Shown piece by piece: positions 18,434 to 28,288 of a DNA stretch of 47,185 nucleotides. A program made the translations under genes and the position numbers. The notes below the pieces were generated by a model that saw only the letters and a list, made by a program, of their open reading frames with translations, did not search any database and was not told the origin of the DNA. The stretch spans positions 1 to 47,185 of the forward strand of contig NJBI01000026.1 in the NCBI GenBank assembly GCA_005222975.1. The letters are read 5' to 3'. Source of the DNA: Promethearchaeota archaeon Loki_b31. GTDB lineage: Archaea; Asgardarchaeota; Lokiarchaeia; Sigyniarchaeales; SOKP01. Position 1 is the stretch's first letter; each line of letters starts with the position of its first letter.

Positions 18434-21400
18434 TTACAAGTTGTACTTATCCTTTCCATAAAACAAATCAGGATAAAACGGTTCAAATTTCTCGTTAAAC
18501 AACTTGTGATTCCGCCATTTTTTATCTTTATCGTTCCAAATAAGATTAATTAAAGGATTGTAAGTCTCTAATAATTTCAACTCTTTAAATGTTGATTTAA
18601 TTAAGTTTTTTCCGTCAACTAAATCGTTTAGAACAAGGTAATGATCGATTTCCAAATATTCAAAAATTAGATCGAAAAGCTTCTCAAATTCATCGAGTTG
18701 ACAATCTGGTAAGCGTAATTTTATCATCATTCCGTTCTCAAACTTTATCACTTCGTCAAATCCGTGAATAAAATACTCCCCTTCTACTTCATAAATGAAA
18801 CCAACATTAAAAAAGCTGAAGATTTTAATTATTGTCTTGTTTAGCTCTTGTTTCACATTCGGTAAAATAATAGTTATTTCTTCGATTAAATCTAAGTTTT
18901 TAATGGAGATATAAGGAAAAATCAATCCTTTTTTCAATAGTTCAGTTATACTATCAATTATTTTAAAGTAGCGTCTTGTTAAATAAGATTTAATATCTAA
19001 CGATTGCCTATTATAAATTTGAGACAACGCTTTAAATTCGGGGGAATCAGGACCAAAATAATCGGAAACGTTCAAATCTCCAATATTAAATTCTTTCATA
19101 TCTGGAATTTGAACTTTATAATCGGCGTTAAACAATATGTTTTGAAAGTAGATTTTGAATCGATTTGGGTCGAGATCCCAACCATCTGAACTCAAATTGT
19201 AATTAAAATGTAGTATCTGATAAATCTTTTTAATGAAAAATAGACAATATTCTCTAATGATTTTCTTCGATTTAGTTAACCAATTTAAATATGGAGATAT
19301 ACCAGGATTGCGATAAGGAGAAATATACTGGAATAAAAAAGAATTAGAGTTATCAATCTGTGCTGGATAACTAATTGATTGGAAGGCGTTGTTCATTAAA
19401 AGTTTGAAATCAATGTTATTAATATCTGTTGGATAGAAATACAATAAATACTGGCTCATACCAAAATTATGAAACGAAGGTATAAAATCAATTGATCTAA
19501 TATAGTTTTTGAAGAAAAATTTTTCTTGGGATTCTTTAAACTCACTAAGATTTAGTAAATTTTCTTTTAACCTATTATGGAATTTGAAAAGATCATTTAA
19601 TTTATTAACACTTAAATTTACATTTTCTGCATTAATACGGTCTTCAACAGAATCAATCAAATTAGAGATGTCTTCCTCTTTTGACCAAAATATATTATGC
19701 TGTATAGTTTGGGTTTCTGAGAGTGGTTTTTGTACTTCACCAAGAATACTTCTAACATTTAGGAAAAACTGCTCAAAAAGATCTTTTGTGTAAAAAAATT
19801 CTTTTTGCTCTAAATCGTAAAAATCCTTCCTTGAAAAAGCTTTTTGAAAACCACTCCACATATATCTTTTAATACTTATCAAATTTTTATTAAAGATATT
19901 AGTGATTGTTGAAATCAGGATTCTTTTTTCTTCGTTATTTAAGTAGGGAAGAAATAGTCCAACATAAAGTATATTATTAAAACCAATCACCATTTTTTTT
20001 GTTATATAAGACACTTTTTTAAGATTTTCTACAGTTTCCGTATTATTTTTTAGTAATAAAATAAAGTATTGTACCATAGAGAGTTGGATATTGACACTTA
20101 AATTAGGTTGTATTACAGGAGGATCGTTATTCAGATAATTTTCAAGTTTGTCTTCAATCAACTGGTAAGTTATTTCGGATAATTTATAGCTTTCATATGA
20201 CTTTTTTAATTTTTTTTCCTTTGATTTGAAAATTGTATCTAATAATGACTTATTTTTTGTTATCATACAAATAGAATGTAAGTTAAAAATCTTCAGATCA
20301 TAACACGAGCTAAAAATTTTATAGAAATTGTCAAATTTGTTAATTTCTTCTTCAAAACTCTCTTTAGATTTAAAATTCATTGGGAGGAATTCGTTAAATA
20401 TTGTCTTTCTAATCTGAGAAGTGTTAAAAATAATATTACTTTCAATTGAAGATGAGACCCCTTGTCTTTTAATATGTTCAAGAAGTTCGAAGACGCTATT
20501 GATAAAAGGATTCTTATTTAGAATTTCCTTAATTAAATCAAAGATAACAATATACTTATGGAGCATATTTTTAATATAAAAAAATCCAAATGAATCGTTT
20601 ATTTTTAAAAAATCTAAAAAAGTGTCTCTGAGTTTTGGTGATGAGTGAATGATTGACAAATTAGATTTTAGATCGTCTATAAATTTCCTTTGGCTAATTA
20701 CCTCGTTAATAAGATCTGACTTCAATAATTCAAGAGTTCCGGCTCTTCTTTCGAAATTAAATCCTGTTTGTGAAAAATAACGAATTCTATCAATTATTAA
20801 CCAATCGAGAAGTGATAGATTTGATTTATATCCTCCTTGTCCATAATCTAGAGAACTATGTAATTCATACTTTTTGTCGTATAATTTAAACTCTTTATTA
20901 ACTATGGCTTTTTTATTATGATGTTCTAGAAAATAATTTAAATTAACAAAGAATTCAGCCTTTTCAAACATTGTCCAATTAATTTGAAGAACATAACCTA
21001 GATCTTCGAATCTCTCAAAGAATCTTTTTATATCATTAAAGTATTGTTTTGGTATAACGAAAAAACCATCTATTTCAGAGCCGTAACTATTTCCACATTT
21101 TCTTAGAAGAAGAAAGAAGGGCATCTCATTAATGACTTGGTTTATTCTTGACCTTTTTAATGATGGGTTAAATTTGATGTGGCAACTAATTGAGTAAATA
21201 CATAATGCTGACCAATTTATGATATAACTTGGGGATAAATAACTAAATTCTTTAACCCATTGCATATTTTCTGTAAATTTGTTAAGACTCAGATGGGTTT
21301 GAATGAATCCATTTTCTTTGAATACCATAAAGTAATGCTGATAGTCCAATAATGCCTTATAATACTGAACTTCATCGAAAATTTTAACGAGAACTCTTAT

Positions 21401-22045
21401 AGTTTCTAGTATATCATCATCATATAAGGATTTAGAGGAAATGAGGAGATATTCTTTAAAAAAAGCGTCATAGAAATCATATTCTTTTTCACTAATAATT
21501 TGGATATTTCTTCTAATATATTTAAAGAAAAATATAAATGGGCTATCAACATTTTCTGTACTCTCACGTTTTAGAAAAATGTATAAACGGTTGTACATCC
21601 TCGAAATGAATTCATAATCAATTATTTTATTTCTTGTGAGCAAATCCCATTCTTTTATAGATATTAACTTTTTGAGATCGATTGACACTTTTTGATTAAT
21701 GAAAATATAAATAGTTTTCAATTGGGATGCAAGTGGAGGAATAAAACATTTATATGCCTCCCTTAGTAAAATTATTGGAACAAATTTATAAAAATCGTGG
21801 TAAATATGAATATTAAGAATCTTATTTTCATAAAATCTGTCAACTCCAATTGAGAAAAGATCAGTTTGTATTTTTGAATCAACCTTTTCTTCACCCTTAA
21901 CGGATATATTAATTCTACAATCAATTGGTTCTAAATTGAGATACGATTCAATTTCTTGAATTAATTTATTAAAAAAAGAATCTATATTTTCTACCAATCT
22001 TTCTATTGGAGTATTGAGTAAAAAATCAATATTTAGCTTTCTCAT
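18434..22045 (-). CDS. Hypothetical 1,203-aa protein
   Basis: A very large orphan without recognised domains. It is rich in Ile, Phe, Asn, Lys and Leu, predicted helical with some beta near the ends, and lacks signal peptide, membrane helices and nucleotide-binding motifs. A conserved-looking N-terminal element is PIILLREAYKCFIPPLASQL near residues 91-110. The C-terminal 100 residues alternate strands and helices and could be a small globular domain. ATG start and TAA stop are clean over 3.6 kb, so it is surely coding. The TAA lies 129 bases before the synthetase start and both are on the minus strand. Confidence 0.65.
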   Translation of the reverse strand: MRKLNIDFLLNTPIERLVENIDSFFNKLIQEIESYLNLEPIDCRINISVKGEEKVDSKIQTDLFSIGVDRFYENKILNIHIYHDFYKFVPIILLREAYKCFIPPLASQLKTIYIFINQKVSIDLKKLISIKEWDLLTRNKIIDYEFISRMYNRLYIFLKRESTENVDSPFIFFFKYIRRNIQIISEKEYDFYDAFFKEYLLISSKSLYDDDILETIRVLVKIFDEVQYYKALLDYQHYFMVFKENGFIQTHLSLNKFTENMQWVKEFSYLSPSYIINWSALCIYSISCHIKFNPSLKRSRINQVINEMPFFLLLRKCGNSYGSEIDGFFVIPKQYFNDIKRFFERFEDLGYVLQINWTMFEKAEFFVNLNYFLEHHNKKAIVNKEFKLYDKKYELHSSLDYGQGGYKSNLSLLDWLIIDRIRYFSQTGFNFERRAGTLELLKSDLINEVISQRKFIDDLKSNLSIIHSSPKLRDTFLDFLKINDSFGFFYIKNMLHKYIVIFDLIKEILNKNPFINSVFELLEHIKRQGVSSSIESNIIFNTSQIRKTIFNEFLPMNFKSKESFEEEINKFDNFYKIFSSCYDLKIFNLHSICMITKNKSLLDTIFKSKEKKLKKSYESYKLSEITYQLIEDKLENYLNNDPPVIQPNLSVNIQLSMVQYFILLLKNNTETVENLKKVSYITKKMVIGFNNILYVGLFLPYLNNEEKRILISTITNIFNKNLISIKRYMWSGFQKAFSRKDFYDLEQKEFFYTKDLFEQFFLNVRSILGEVQKPLSETQTIQHNIFWSKEEDISNLIDSVEDRINAENVNLSVNKLNDLFKFHNRLKENLLNLSEFKESQEKFFFKNYIRSIDFIPSFHNFGMSQYLLYFYPTDINNIDFKLLMNNAFQSISYPAQIDNSNSFLFQYISPYRNPGISPYLNWLTKSKKIIREYCLFFIKKIYQILHFNYNLSSDGWDLDPNRFKIYFQNILFNADYKVQIPDMKEFNIGDLNVSDYFGPDSPEFKALSQIYNRQSLDIKSYLTRRYFKIIDSITELLKKGLIFPYISIKNLDLIEEITIILPNVKQELNKTIIKIFSFFNVGFIYEVEGEYFIHGFDEVIKFENGMMIKLRLPDCQLDEFEKLFDLIFEYLEIDHYLVLNDLVDGKNLIKSTFKELKLLETYNPLINLIWNDKDKKWRNHKLFNEKFEPFYPDLFYGKDKYNL

Positions 22046-22213
22046 CTAATATCTTTGGAAATTTAGAATTATAAATCTATTTGGTATAACCACTTATATA
22101 TTTTTTTATACCGTTAATTTTTAAATTTAATGACTTCTTGCTATAAATTAAACTATTTAAACTACAATTACATCTCAATTTCTTTTCTTTTAGTTTAAAT
22201 ATGAGATTAATTA

Positions 22214-22232
22214 TATACTTTTGATATATAAA
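22214..22232 (+). promoter_or_regulatory. TATA-like promoter for the putative small RNA/mini-ORF transcript
   Basis: TATACTTTTGATATATAAAA includes an archaeal TATA-like TATATAAAAG. Initiation would be expected about 25 bases downstream, before the structured stretch. Confidence 0.35.
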
Positions 22233-22299
22233 AGTATAAGAAATACGATACTGGTATTGAATATCATTTCAATCATTTTATGTATTAGATTAGTAAAAA

Positions 22300-22421
22300 A
22301 ATTATTGAGGTAAAGTAAGATGGCCCCCGGGTGTGGGAATATTATACCCTAAATGTTTATCCCGCTTAAGGTTATTGAATAACCTAAAGTGCGGGAAAAC
22401 TATATTTTTTCTCTTTTTTTG
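22300..22421 (+). ncRNA. Candidate structured RNA with tandem mini-ORFs and T-tract end
   Basis: In this 530-bp gap a GC-rich island stands out in AT-rich DNA. GGGTGT (22329-22334) can pair with ATACCC (22344-22349). CCCGC (22361-22365) pairs with GCGGG (22391-22395), enclosing an AGGTTATT/AATAACCT hairpin (22369-22385). T runs follow at 22404-22419, as in archaeal terminators. Inside it, a GAGGT ribosome-site-like motif (22307-22311) precedes ATG 22320, which opens MAPGCGNIIP (TAA 22350-22352), then ATG 22353 opens MFIPLKVIE (TAA 22380-22382). It may be a small RNA, a leader with attenuating mini-peptides, or both. No known RNA family recognised. Confidence 0.4.
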
Positions 22422-22578
22422 TAAGCATGATGGAAGATATCTGGCTCAATATTAATAATTTTCTTTTGCTGATTATTATAGCTTTCTAAGACATCATAAA
22501 ACTATTTATTGTGTAGTTTATTAAACCCGTTTTATATTTATAAGAGATTAAAACAAAATTAAAAATCTAACCGATATA

Positions 22579-23916
22579 ATGAAGTGTTTAAAAACTAGTT
22601 CGAATGTTTTAGTATTGGACTTAAAAGAAATAGCAAGAATAAAAAAACGGAATTACATCAGTTTTTTTATTATTTATTTCACCCTAAGTATAATACAGAT
22701 TTATTTAGCTGTTTATTTACCCCTTTATTTGCTAAACATACGTTTAGTGGTAAGGAGTGAACTGGCATTCATACAAGTTCTTGCTTTTTCAGTATTATTC
22801 TTAGATCCCGTTCTAGGATTTTCATTCGATAAATATGTGAAAAACAAAAAGATTATAATCTCATTCTCTATACTATTATTTCTAATTAGCTTTTTTGTAT
22901 CAATCTTTTCAAGCAACTACTTACCTATTTTTGGTATATTTTTAGCTTTAAATCTACTAAGTCAAGGAATTATAAAGGTAGGCATTAGTAAAATGATAAT
23001 CGATCTTTCTGCAAATGAAATTATCAAGGATAATAATTTAGTAACTATTAATATATCCTCAAATATCGGCTCGTTTATACCTTCTATTGTTTTTCTTTTT
23101 GTATTAAGCGATCTTTTTGATTTAAATCATTGGAATATGTTTTTTTTAATTGGAGTTTTATCATCTCTACCCATGCTTTTATCAATCATTTTCCTAAAAG
23201 ATTTCGGTAATAGTTTAATAAAAAAAAAAGAACTTCAAAATGAAGTTATGAATTCGCCGAAAGCGTCGCCTTTTAATTTTATCTTTCTATTCTCATCATA
23301 TTTATTAATCTGGAGCGACAAACTATACCAATTTCCGTTCTCTTCTTGGATCTTGACTAAATTTGGGCAACAGAGTTTCAACTTATATTCTATATCTTAT
23401 ATCGTATTTGTATTGTTAAATATTTCAGGATGGATTATTGGGCAAAAAATTTCCAAAAGAGAAAATAGAAAATTTAAAATGTTCATTTCAGAGAAGAAGA
23501 AAACCTCCGCTCTTGATAGCACACTTATTCAAGAAAAATTAATGTTTTCTTTTAAAATAAAAAAAAGAAAGAAGATTATCATTATTACAGTAGGAATTTA
23601 CATCTTTTTAACTTTCATAATGGCTTTCTCTGATTTCTTCCTAATGATGATTGTACAAGGAATAATTCAAGTCTTAGCAGGCATATTTCTGTTGAATTAT
23701 ATTTCTTTAATGATGACAATTGTGAATAACGGAAAACACAAAACTTTTTATTTCCAATGTTTAAAACTATCATACGCGTTTTCTTGTGTAATCTTCATTC
23801 CATTAGGAACCTATTTCTCTGATTTTATTCCGATTGAGACCTTAATTTTAATCGCTGGAATGCTATCAACCTTAGCATTAGCTCCTTTGATATTGTTAAA
23901 AGATAAACCCAAATAG
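22579..23916 (+). CDS. Major facilitator superfamily transporter
   Basis: A 445-residue membrane protein with about 12 hydrophobic segments, starting near residue 27 and ending near 440, in the two-halves layout of MFS carriers with a polar linker near residues 210-230 and another charged loop near 300-335. A DPVLGFSFDKYVKNKK loop between helices 2 and 3 resembles the MFS motif A (G.(L/F).DR.G.r). The substrate is unknown. ATG start; ends in TAG with TGA four codons later. It is divergent from the orphan gene; a strong hairpin follows. Confidence 0.75.
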   Translation: MKCLKTSSNVLVLDLKEIARIKKRNYISFFIIYFTLSIIQIYLAVYLPLYLLNIRLVVRSELAFIQVLAFSVLFLDPVLGFSFDKYVKNKKIIISFSILLFLISFFVSIFSSNYLPIFGIFLALNLLSQGIIKVGISKMIIDLSANEIIKDNNLVTINISSNIGSFIPSIVFLFVLSDLFDLNHWNMFFLIGVLSSLPMLLSIIFLKDFGNSLIKKKELQNEVMNSPKASPFNFIFLFSSYLLIWSDKLYQFPFSSWILTKFGQQSFNLYSISYIVFVLLNISGWIIGQKISKRENRKFKMFISEKKKTSALDSTLIQEKLMFSFKIKKRKKIIIITVGIYIFLTFIMAFSDFFLMMIVQGIIQVLAGIFLLNYISLMMTIVNNGKHKTFYFQCLKLSYAFSCVIFIPLGTYFSDFIPIETLILIAGMLSTLALAPLILLKDKPK

Positions 23917-23933
23917 AAGTTATTTTGAATAAG

Positions 23934-23956
23934 ATGCGAATTTTTTTTTTTCGCAT
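23934..23956 (+). terminator. Hairpin terminator after the MFS gene
   Basis: ATGCGAA (23934-23940) and TTCGCAT (23950-23956) form a 7-bp stem with a run of T in the loop, 17 bases after the stop. The T-run alone would also serve archaeal termination. Confidence 0.5.
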
Positions 23957-24087
23957 GCATAATTCTTATAAATAAATTATAGTGTCGAATTTCAAAAAAC
24001 CAAATTTTAATTGTAAAATTAGACTAAACTAAATATTATATTTTAAAATTTAATTATTTTAAAGAGAACAAATTTGGAGAAAGTGAA

Positions 24088-25542
24088 ATGGCAAGACCCA
24101 GCCCGTTAGAAATTTATGCGCTTTTAGATAGAAGTAATTGTAAAGACTGTGGTAGAGACACATGCATGGCCTTTGCAACAGATTTGCTTGAAAGAAAGGT
24201 TATAGTACAAGATTGCACACATCTTATGCAAGATCCTAAACAGGCAAAAAAACGCGATAAATTAATAAAAATTGTGACACCTCCGCAAAAACCAGTTAAT
24301 ATTGGAGTAGGTGACCGCAAATGTATAATTGGTGGAGAAGAGGTCCTAAATAGGCATTCTCTGACGTTTTATAATGAAACACAAATTTTTATGCAAATTG
24401 CGGACGATGATCCTGATTTAGAAGAAATTGCTAAATATTTAACCGACCTTAAGATTGAAAGAATGGGGGAGGTTCTTAGAGTTAACGGTATTACGCTAAG
24501 ATGCGTATCTGGAGACGCTGAGCAATTTAAACTCGCTGCTAAGAAATTAACAGAGGCTTCAGATCTTCCCGTAATGTTAGCGTGTTTGAATCCAGACATT
24601 TTGGTAGCTGCTGCTGAAGTTATTAAAGATAAAAAACCGTTGCTTTACGCCGTAACCAAAGATTCATGGGAACAGATTGGAAAATTTGCCGTAGAGAATA
24701 ATTTGCCCGTAGCGGCCGTTTCAAGCGATTTAGACGAATTGATGTCTTTAAGTGCCACCTTACAGAAGTTAGGCGTGACAGGTATAGTGTTAGACGCTAT
24801 GACCGTTTTTGGTCCAGGCAATGTAGCATTAACTTACGATAATATAATGCAATTGAGAATTGCTGCTATTGATAAAGGAGCCGTTAATGCAGGTTGGCCC
24901 ATTATGGGAGTTCCCGCTGCTTATTGGAGTCAAGTGAAAACTGACGATGATAAGGAACTCTGGGAGCATCAATATCAAGAAATTATTATGGGAGCGATCA
25001 TGCAATCAATTGATTGCAGTCTCATCATTATGCATAGCGGTAAAAGAAAAGAAGATATTTGGGCTCTTCTGGCAATGATGACATTAAGACAGAGTATATT
25101 CAGCGATCCTCGTATTTATCCCGCTGTGGATGCTGGAATATACATAATTGGAGAGCCAACAGATAAATCTCCTATTTTTGTGACTTCAAATTATAGACTT
25201 ACTAAGATTCCTGTTGAGATCGATATCAAAGGGGCAAATTTAGACGCTTGGCTTTTGGTTGTAGATTCTGAAGGTATAGGAATTGAATCAGCCGTCGCAG
25301 GAGGGCAATTTAACGCAGGATCTATTGCTGAAACAGTAAAAGAATTTAAAATGTTTGAAAAGGTTAATCATCGGATCTTGATTATTCCAGGTATGGCTGC
25401 GCGATTGAGTGGGGCTCTAGAAGACGAAGCAGATGCCTTTGTTGTTGTAGGGCCAAGAGATAGTTCTGGAATTGGCAAATACATAAAGGAACAATGGAAT
25501 CCCGAAGAATTTATGAAACAATACGAAGAAATGAAAGAATAA
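24088..25542 (+). CDS. cdhE: Acetyl-CoA decarbonylase/synthase gamma subunit (corrinoid iron-sulfur protein, large subunit)
   Basis: CdhE/AcsC carries the methyl group on a corrinoid between methyl-tetrahydropterin and the acetyl-CoA synthase in the Wood-Ljungdahl pathway. The N-terminal 4Fe-4S motif is complete: Cys18, Cys21, Cys26 and Cys43. A TIM-barrel region follows, and the C-terminal corrinoid-binding part shows IIPGMAARLSGALED and VVGPRDSSGI, typical of the family. Length (484) is normal. The gene stands alone here: the other subunits (CdhA-D) are not in the window. The start has GGAGAAAG 10 bases upstream. The presence suggests an anaerobic acetogenic or reverse (oxidative) pathway. 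Confidence 0.93.
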   Translation: MARPSPLEIYALLDRSNCKDCGRDTCMAFATDLLERKVIVQDCTHLMQDPKQAKKRDKLIKIVTPPQKPVNIGVGDRKCIIGGEEVLNRHSLTFYNETQIFMQIADDDPDLEEIAKYLTDLKIERMGEVLRVNGITLRCVSGDAEQFKLAAKKLTEASDLPVMLACLNPDILVAAAEVIKDKKPLLYAVTKDSWEQIGKFAVENNLPVAAVSSDLDELMSLSATLQKLGVTGIVLDAMTVFGPGNVALTYDNIMQLRIAAIDKGAVNAGWPIMGVPAAYWSQVKTDDDKELWEHQYQEIIMGAIMQSIDCSLIIMHSGKRKEDIWALLAMMTLRQSIFSDPRIYPAVDAGIYIIGEPTDKSPIFVTSNYRLTKIPVEIDIKGANLDAWLLVVDSEGIGIESAVAGGQFNAGSIAETVKEFKMFEKVNHRILIIPGMAARLSGALEDEADAFVVVGPRDSSGIGKYIKEQWNPEEFMKQYEEMKE

Positions 25543-25589
25543 CTTAATTCTTTTTATACTTTTTTTATTATTTTTAATCAGTTTTTACT

Positions 25590-26255
25590 TTACAATAAGG
25601 AATAAATTAAGTTAGGTTTTAACTCCTTAATGCTCTTTAATATTAGAGTTTTTGTAGTGTTATTTTTTTGCAATTCAATGGCTGAATGGTGTCCTGTTAA
25701 TACACCAATGAAGGGTGCGCGTAGATTTTCGGCAAGAGCTTTATCTTTAGGATGGTCGCCAATAATCAAGATAAAAAAGCCTTTATATTTATTCAATAAA
25801 TAAAATTTCAGATTAGGGTCTAGTTTGCTCTTGATATTTTCGCTTTCGCCTAAGATATATGCGAAATAGCTAAAAATTCCTAAGTACTTTATAATTCTAA
25901 CCGCCATTTCTTGCTTCTTTGAAGTTATCACGCCCAGGGTAAAAGATTTTTGTTTCAGTTCGTCTAATTTTTCTCTAACTCCAGGCAATAGGGTTGCTTG
26001 GTAAATCCCTTTTTTTCCGTAATATTCGCGGAAAGCGGTTGATAACTTTTTTGGATTAATATTAGAAATTTCTTCAAACATGTCATCTAAAGGCGTACCA
26101 ATCATTTTTTCTATTCTGTTTCTTTCGAGGGCTGGAAGATTATATCTTTTCAAGGCATAGTTGAACGAATTAACGATCCCTTCTCTATTATCGATTAGCG
26201 TGTTATCTAAATCAAAACTTAAAAGAATTTTTTTATGATCTTTAATATCTTTCAT
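25590..26255 (-). CDS. HAD-family phosphatase (phosphoglycolate phosphatase-like)
   Basis: A 221-residue HAD hydrolase. Motif I is SFDLDNTL with nucleophile Asp15 and general acid Asp17; motif II is the VITSK Ser/Thr near residue 114; motif III is the Lys of SKLDP near 144; motif IV is IIGDHPKDKA with Asp residues near 164-169. The helical cap between residues 20-90 is type C1, as in phosphoglycolate phosphatase and 5'-nucleotidases. The substrate cannot be told. It lies 83 bases downstream of the TPR gene on the same strand, convergent with cdhE, and stops with TAA. Confidence 0.8.
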   Translation of the reverse strand: MKDIKDHKKILLSFDLDNTLIDNREGIVNSFNYALKRYNLPALERNRIEKMIGTPLDDMFEEISNINPKKLSTAFREYYGKKGIYQATLLPGVREKLDELKQKSFTLGVITSKKQEMAVRIIKYLGIFSYFAYILGESENIKSKLDPNLKFYLLNKYKGFFILIIGDHPKDKALAENLRAPFIGVLTGHHSAIELQKNNTTKTLILKSIKELKPNLIYSLL

Positions 26256-26338
26256 AAATTATGGCAAAAAAATTATAATTCGTTGATATAATTATATATT
26301 GTTTCAATTTTTATAGAAATGTATAAAAATTCGTCAAT

Positions 26339-27928
26339 TTAAGGCGGGAATTTGTATCCTTTAAATAATTTAAGAAGGTACTTTATTTCTTCTGAACCTT
26401 GAACGATGCGTTGGAGATCGTATGGGAAATTTTTTAATTCCACTTCTTTTCCCTCCGATGCCCACTCTATAATCAATTTAACTAATTCTTTGTATTTATT
26501 TACCGTATTTCCCTCTAATTCGACTTCAGAAATGATTTCTAACGCTTTGCTATTCTTACCATTAAGAATCGAAGAAATGGCTGCCAGAACATAAGATTGG
26601 ACGATGTGAGAATGGCCTATCTTTTTTAAATTAGCGGCTCTATAGTAATACCTGTAGACATTTTTCACCATTTCGTTAACGAGAAAATCTTTAGCAGTAT
26701 CAAGTTGTTGATAGAATTTGATGCTTTCCATAATCAGAGTAGCTGCAGTATAGAATTGTTTATTTTTCAATCCATCTTTAGCTATTATGGTTAAGCCTCT
26801 AACAATTTGATTGAAAATGCCAAACCTATTGTATTCTAAGCCACCCTCAACTGCTATATCGTAGGCGTTTAAATAACTCTCCGTTGAATCGTTTACATTC
26901 TCAGTTTTCCAGTAGTTATCTCCTGCTTTTACATAGTTCTTATATGCCATCTCTAAATTGTTTAATTCTTTAAAAGTCACCGCAGCATTAAAGAAATTTG
27001 TAGCGGCTTCGTTATAATCCTTAACCTTTTCAGAATAGTTTCCAGCTAAAACAAAACAAGAAGCGGATTCAATTAAATTGTTATTGATTTCTTTATAACA
27101 TAACGCCGCACCACGATAATACGTTGCTATTTTATGATAATTTCCCTCGTTTTTCTCTAGTCTTTCTGCTAAATTAATATATGCGCCAGCTTCTTTTTTT
27201 GAATAACTAATGAATTGTTCTTCTTCATTTATGAGTTGATAGAGCGATTTTAATACTTGTGAAATTTGAGAAATTGCTAGATTATCATTTTTTTGTTCAA
27301 AAGTCTGAAAAAGATGTGCAAAAAACTCGATTCCGTCGTAAATTATGTCATTTGATTTATTTATCTCGTCTAATTCCTGATAGCACGACGCAACTTGCTT
27401 ATAGGAATACGAGAGCAAATCAAAATATTGATAATCCTTTGCTATATTTATAACATTTAAGTAAAATTTTTTTGCATTTTTGATATCCTGGGTTTTTAAA
27501 TACAACTCAGCGATGTTTTCGTAATTTTGAGCGAGCTTCCTAATATCATCGAAATCCTTTAATATTTTACTTTCCTGTTTTAAAAAATTGATACTATTCA
27601 AGAGATTTTTTTTATATAATTTAGAATCTTTAAGTTTTTCGTAGAGTTCAGCAATTCTTAAGAAAGTTTCAGCCACCTCATGCAATTTTCCTTGAAGCTT
27701 AAAGGAACTTATCTGTTTTTCCCAGAATTTAATAATTAATTTATTCAACTTGGTTGACTGAAAAAAAGCTATGCTTTCTAATAATTCCGTTACGGAAAAA
27801 AGAAGTTCACCAGCTTCAAAAAATTCTCCAGATTCAGCGGTTTCATTCGCAATTATAATAGAATCTTCAATTGCATTTTGAATTATGTGGTTTTTTTTCT
27901 TCTCGTCCTTAAGATTTCCAAGTTCCAT
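26339..27928 (-). CDS. TPR-repeat protein (alpha-SNAP-like in appearance)
   Basis: A 529-residue all-helical protein made of consecutive TPR-type hairpins: for example AELYLKTQDIKNAKKFYLNV near 140, AGNYSEKVKDYNEAATNFFNA near 290, AGDNYWKTENVNDSTESYLN near 330. The alternating small/aromatic pattern (A..Y......A..Y..A) is what alpha/gamma-SNAP and Asgard TPR proteins show. Such proteins bind partners in trafficking or assembly; the real partner is unknown. No signal or membrane segment. The gene is followed by the HAD gene on the same strand. The SNAP likeness is impressionistic; generic TPR is safe. Confidence 0.65.
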   Translation of the reverse strand: MELGNLKDEKKKNHIIQNAIEDSIIIANETAESGEFFEAGELLFSVTELLESIAFFQSTKLNKLIIKFWEKQISSFKLQGKLHEVAETFLRIAELYEKLKDSKLYKKNLLNSINFLKQESKILKDFDDIRKLAQNYENIAELYLKTQDIKNAKKFYLNVINIAKDYQYFDLLSYSYKQVASCYQELDEINKSNDIIYDGIEFFAHLFQTFEQKNDNLAISQISQVLKSLYQLINEEEQFISYSKKEAGAYINLAERLEKNEGNYHKIATYYRGAALCYKEINNNLIESASCFVLAGNYSEKVKDYNEAATNFFNAAVTFKELNNLEMAYKNYVKAGDNYWKTENVNDSTESYLNAYDIAVEGGLEYNRFGIFNQIVRGLTIIAKDGLKNKQFYTAATLIMESIKFYQQLDTAKDFLVNEMVKNVYRYYYRAANLKKIGHSHIVQSYVLAAISSILNGKNSKALEIISEVELEGNTVNKYKELVKLIIEWASEGKEVELKNFPYDLQRIVQGSEEIKYLLKLFKGYKFPP

Positions 27929-28288
27929 TAAAGAATCTCTTATTTTTTCGAGGTAATCGCTGTAATCGCTAAAGGTATCCTCTTGAAGAATCTAAAATCA
28001 ACCCTATAAATAATACTTAGATTTATAAATAATACTTAGATTTATGCAATAAAATTTTTTAACTAATAAAAAATAATGGTTTTTCTGAAAAATAGAAAAG
28101 TTTTTGGTTTTACAATTACAAAATCCATTTTATCGGACATAACCCAGAACCCAGTTATAACCATTAAGTTAAAAGCCTATAGTATTAAATCTTAATATTT
28201 TTTGATTTCTTGAATTAATTATAAATAGTTGAATGGTTTTATTTATCATAGTTAAAATCAATAAATTAAAATTAGATGTGATTCTAAA
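27929..28288. other. 360-bp intergenic region with tandem repeat
   Basis: Non-coding and AT-rich. It contains two tandem copies of ATTTATAAATAATACTTAG (about 28005-28039, 19-bp period). No other structure or ORF recognised. Promoters for the divergent TPR and ubiquitin-like genes should lie here. Confidence 0.6.

Noticed and set aside
22320..22352. SECIS element or selenoprotein
   Set aside because: No TGA-interrupted gene and no archaeal SECIS consensus seen.
22300..22421. tRNA or SRP RNA
   Set aside because: No T-loop GTTCRA, no cloverleaf, and no SRP helix 8 motif.
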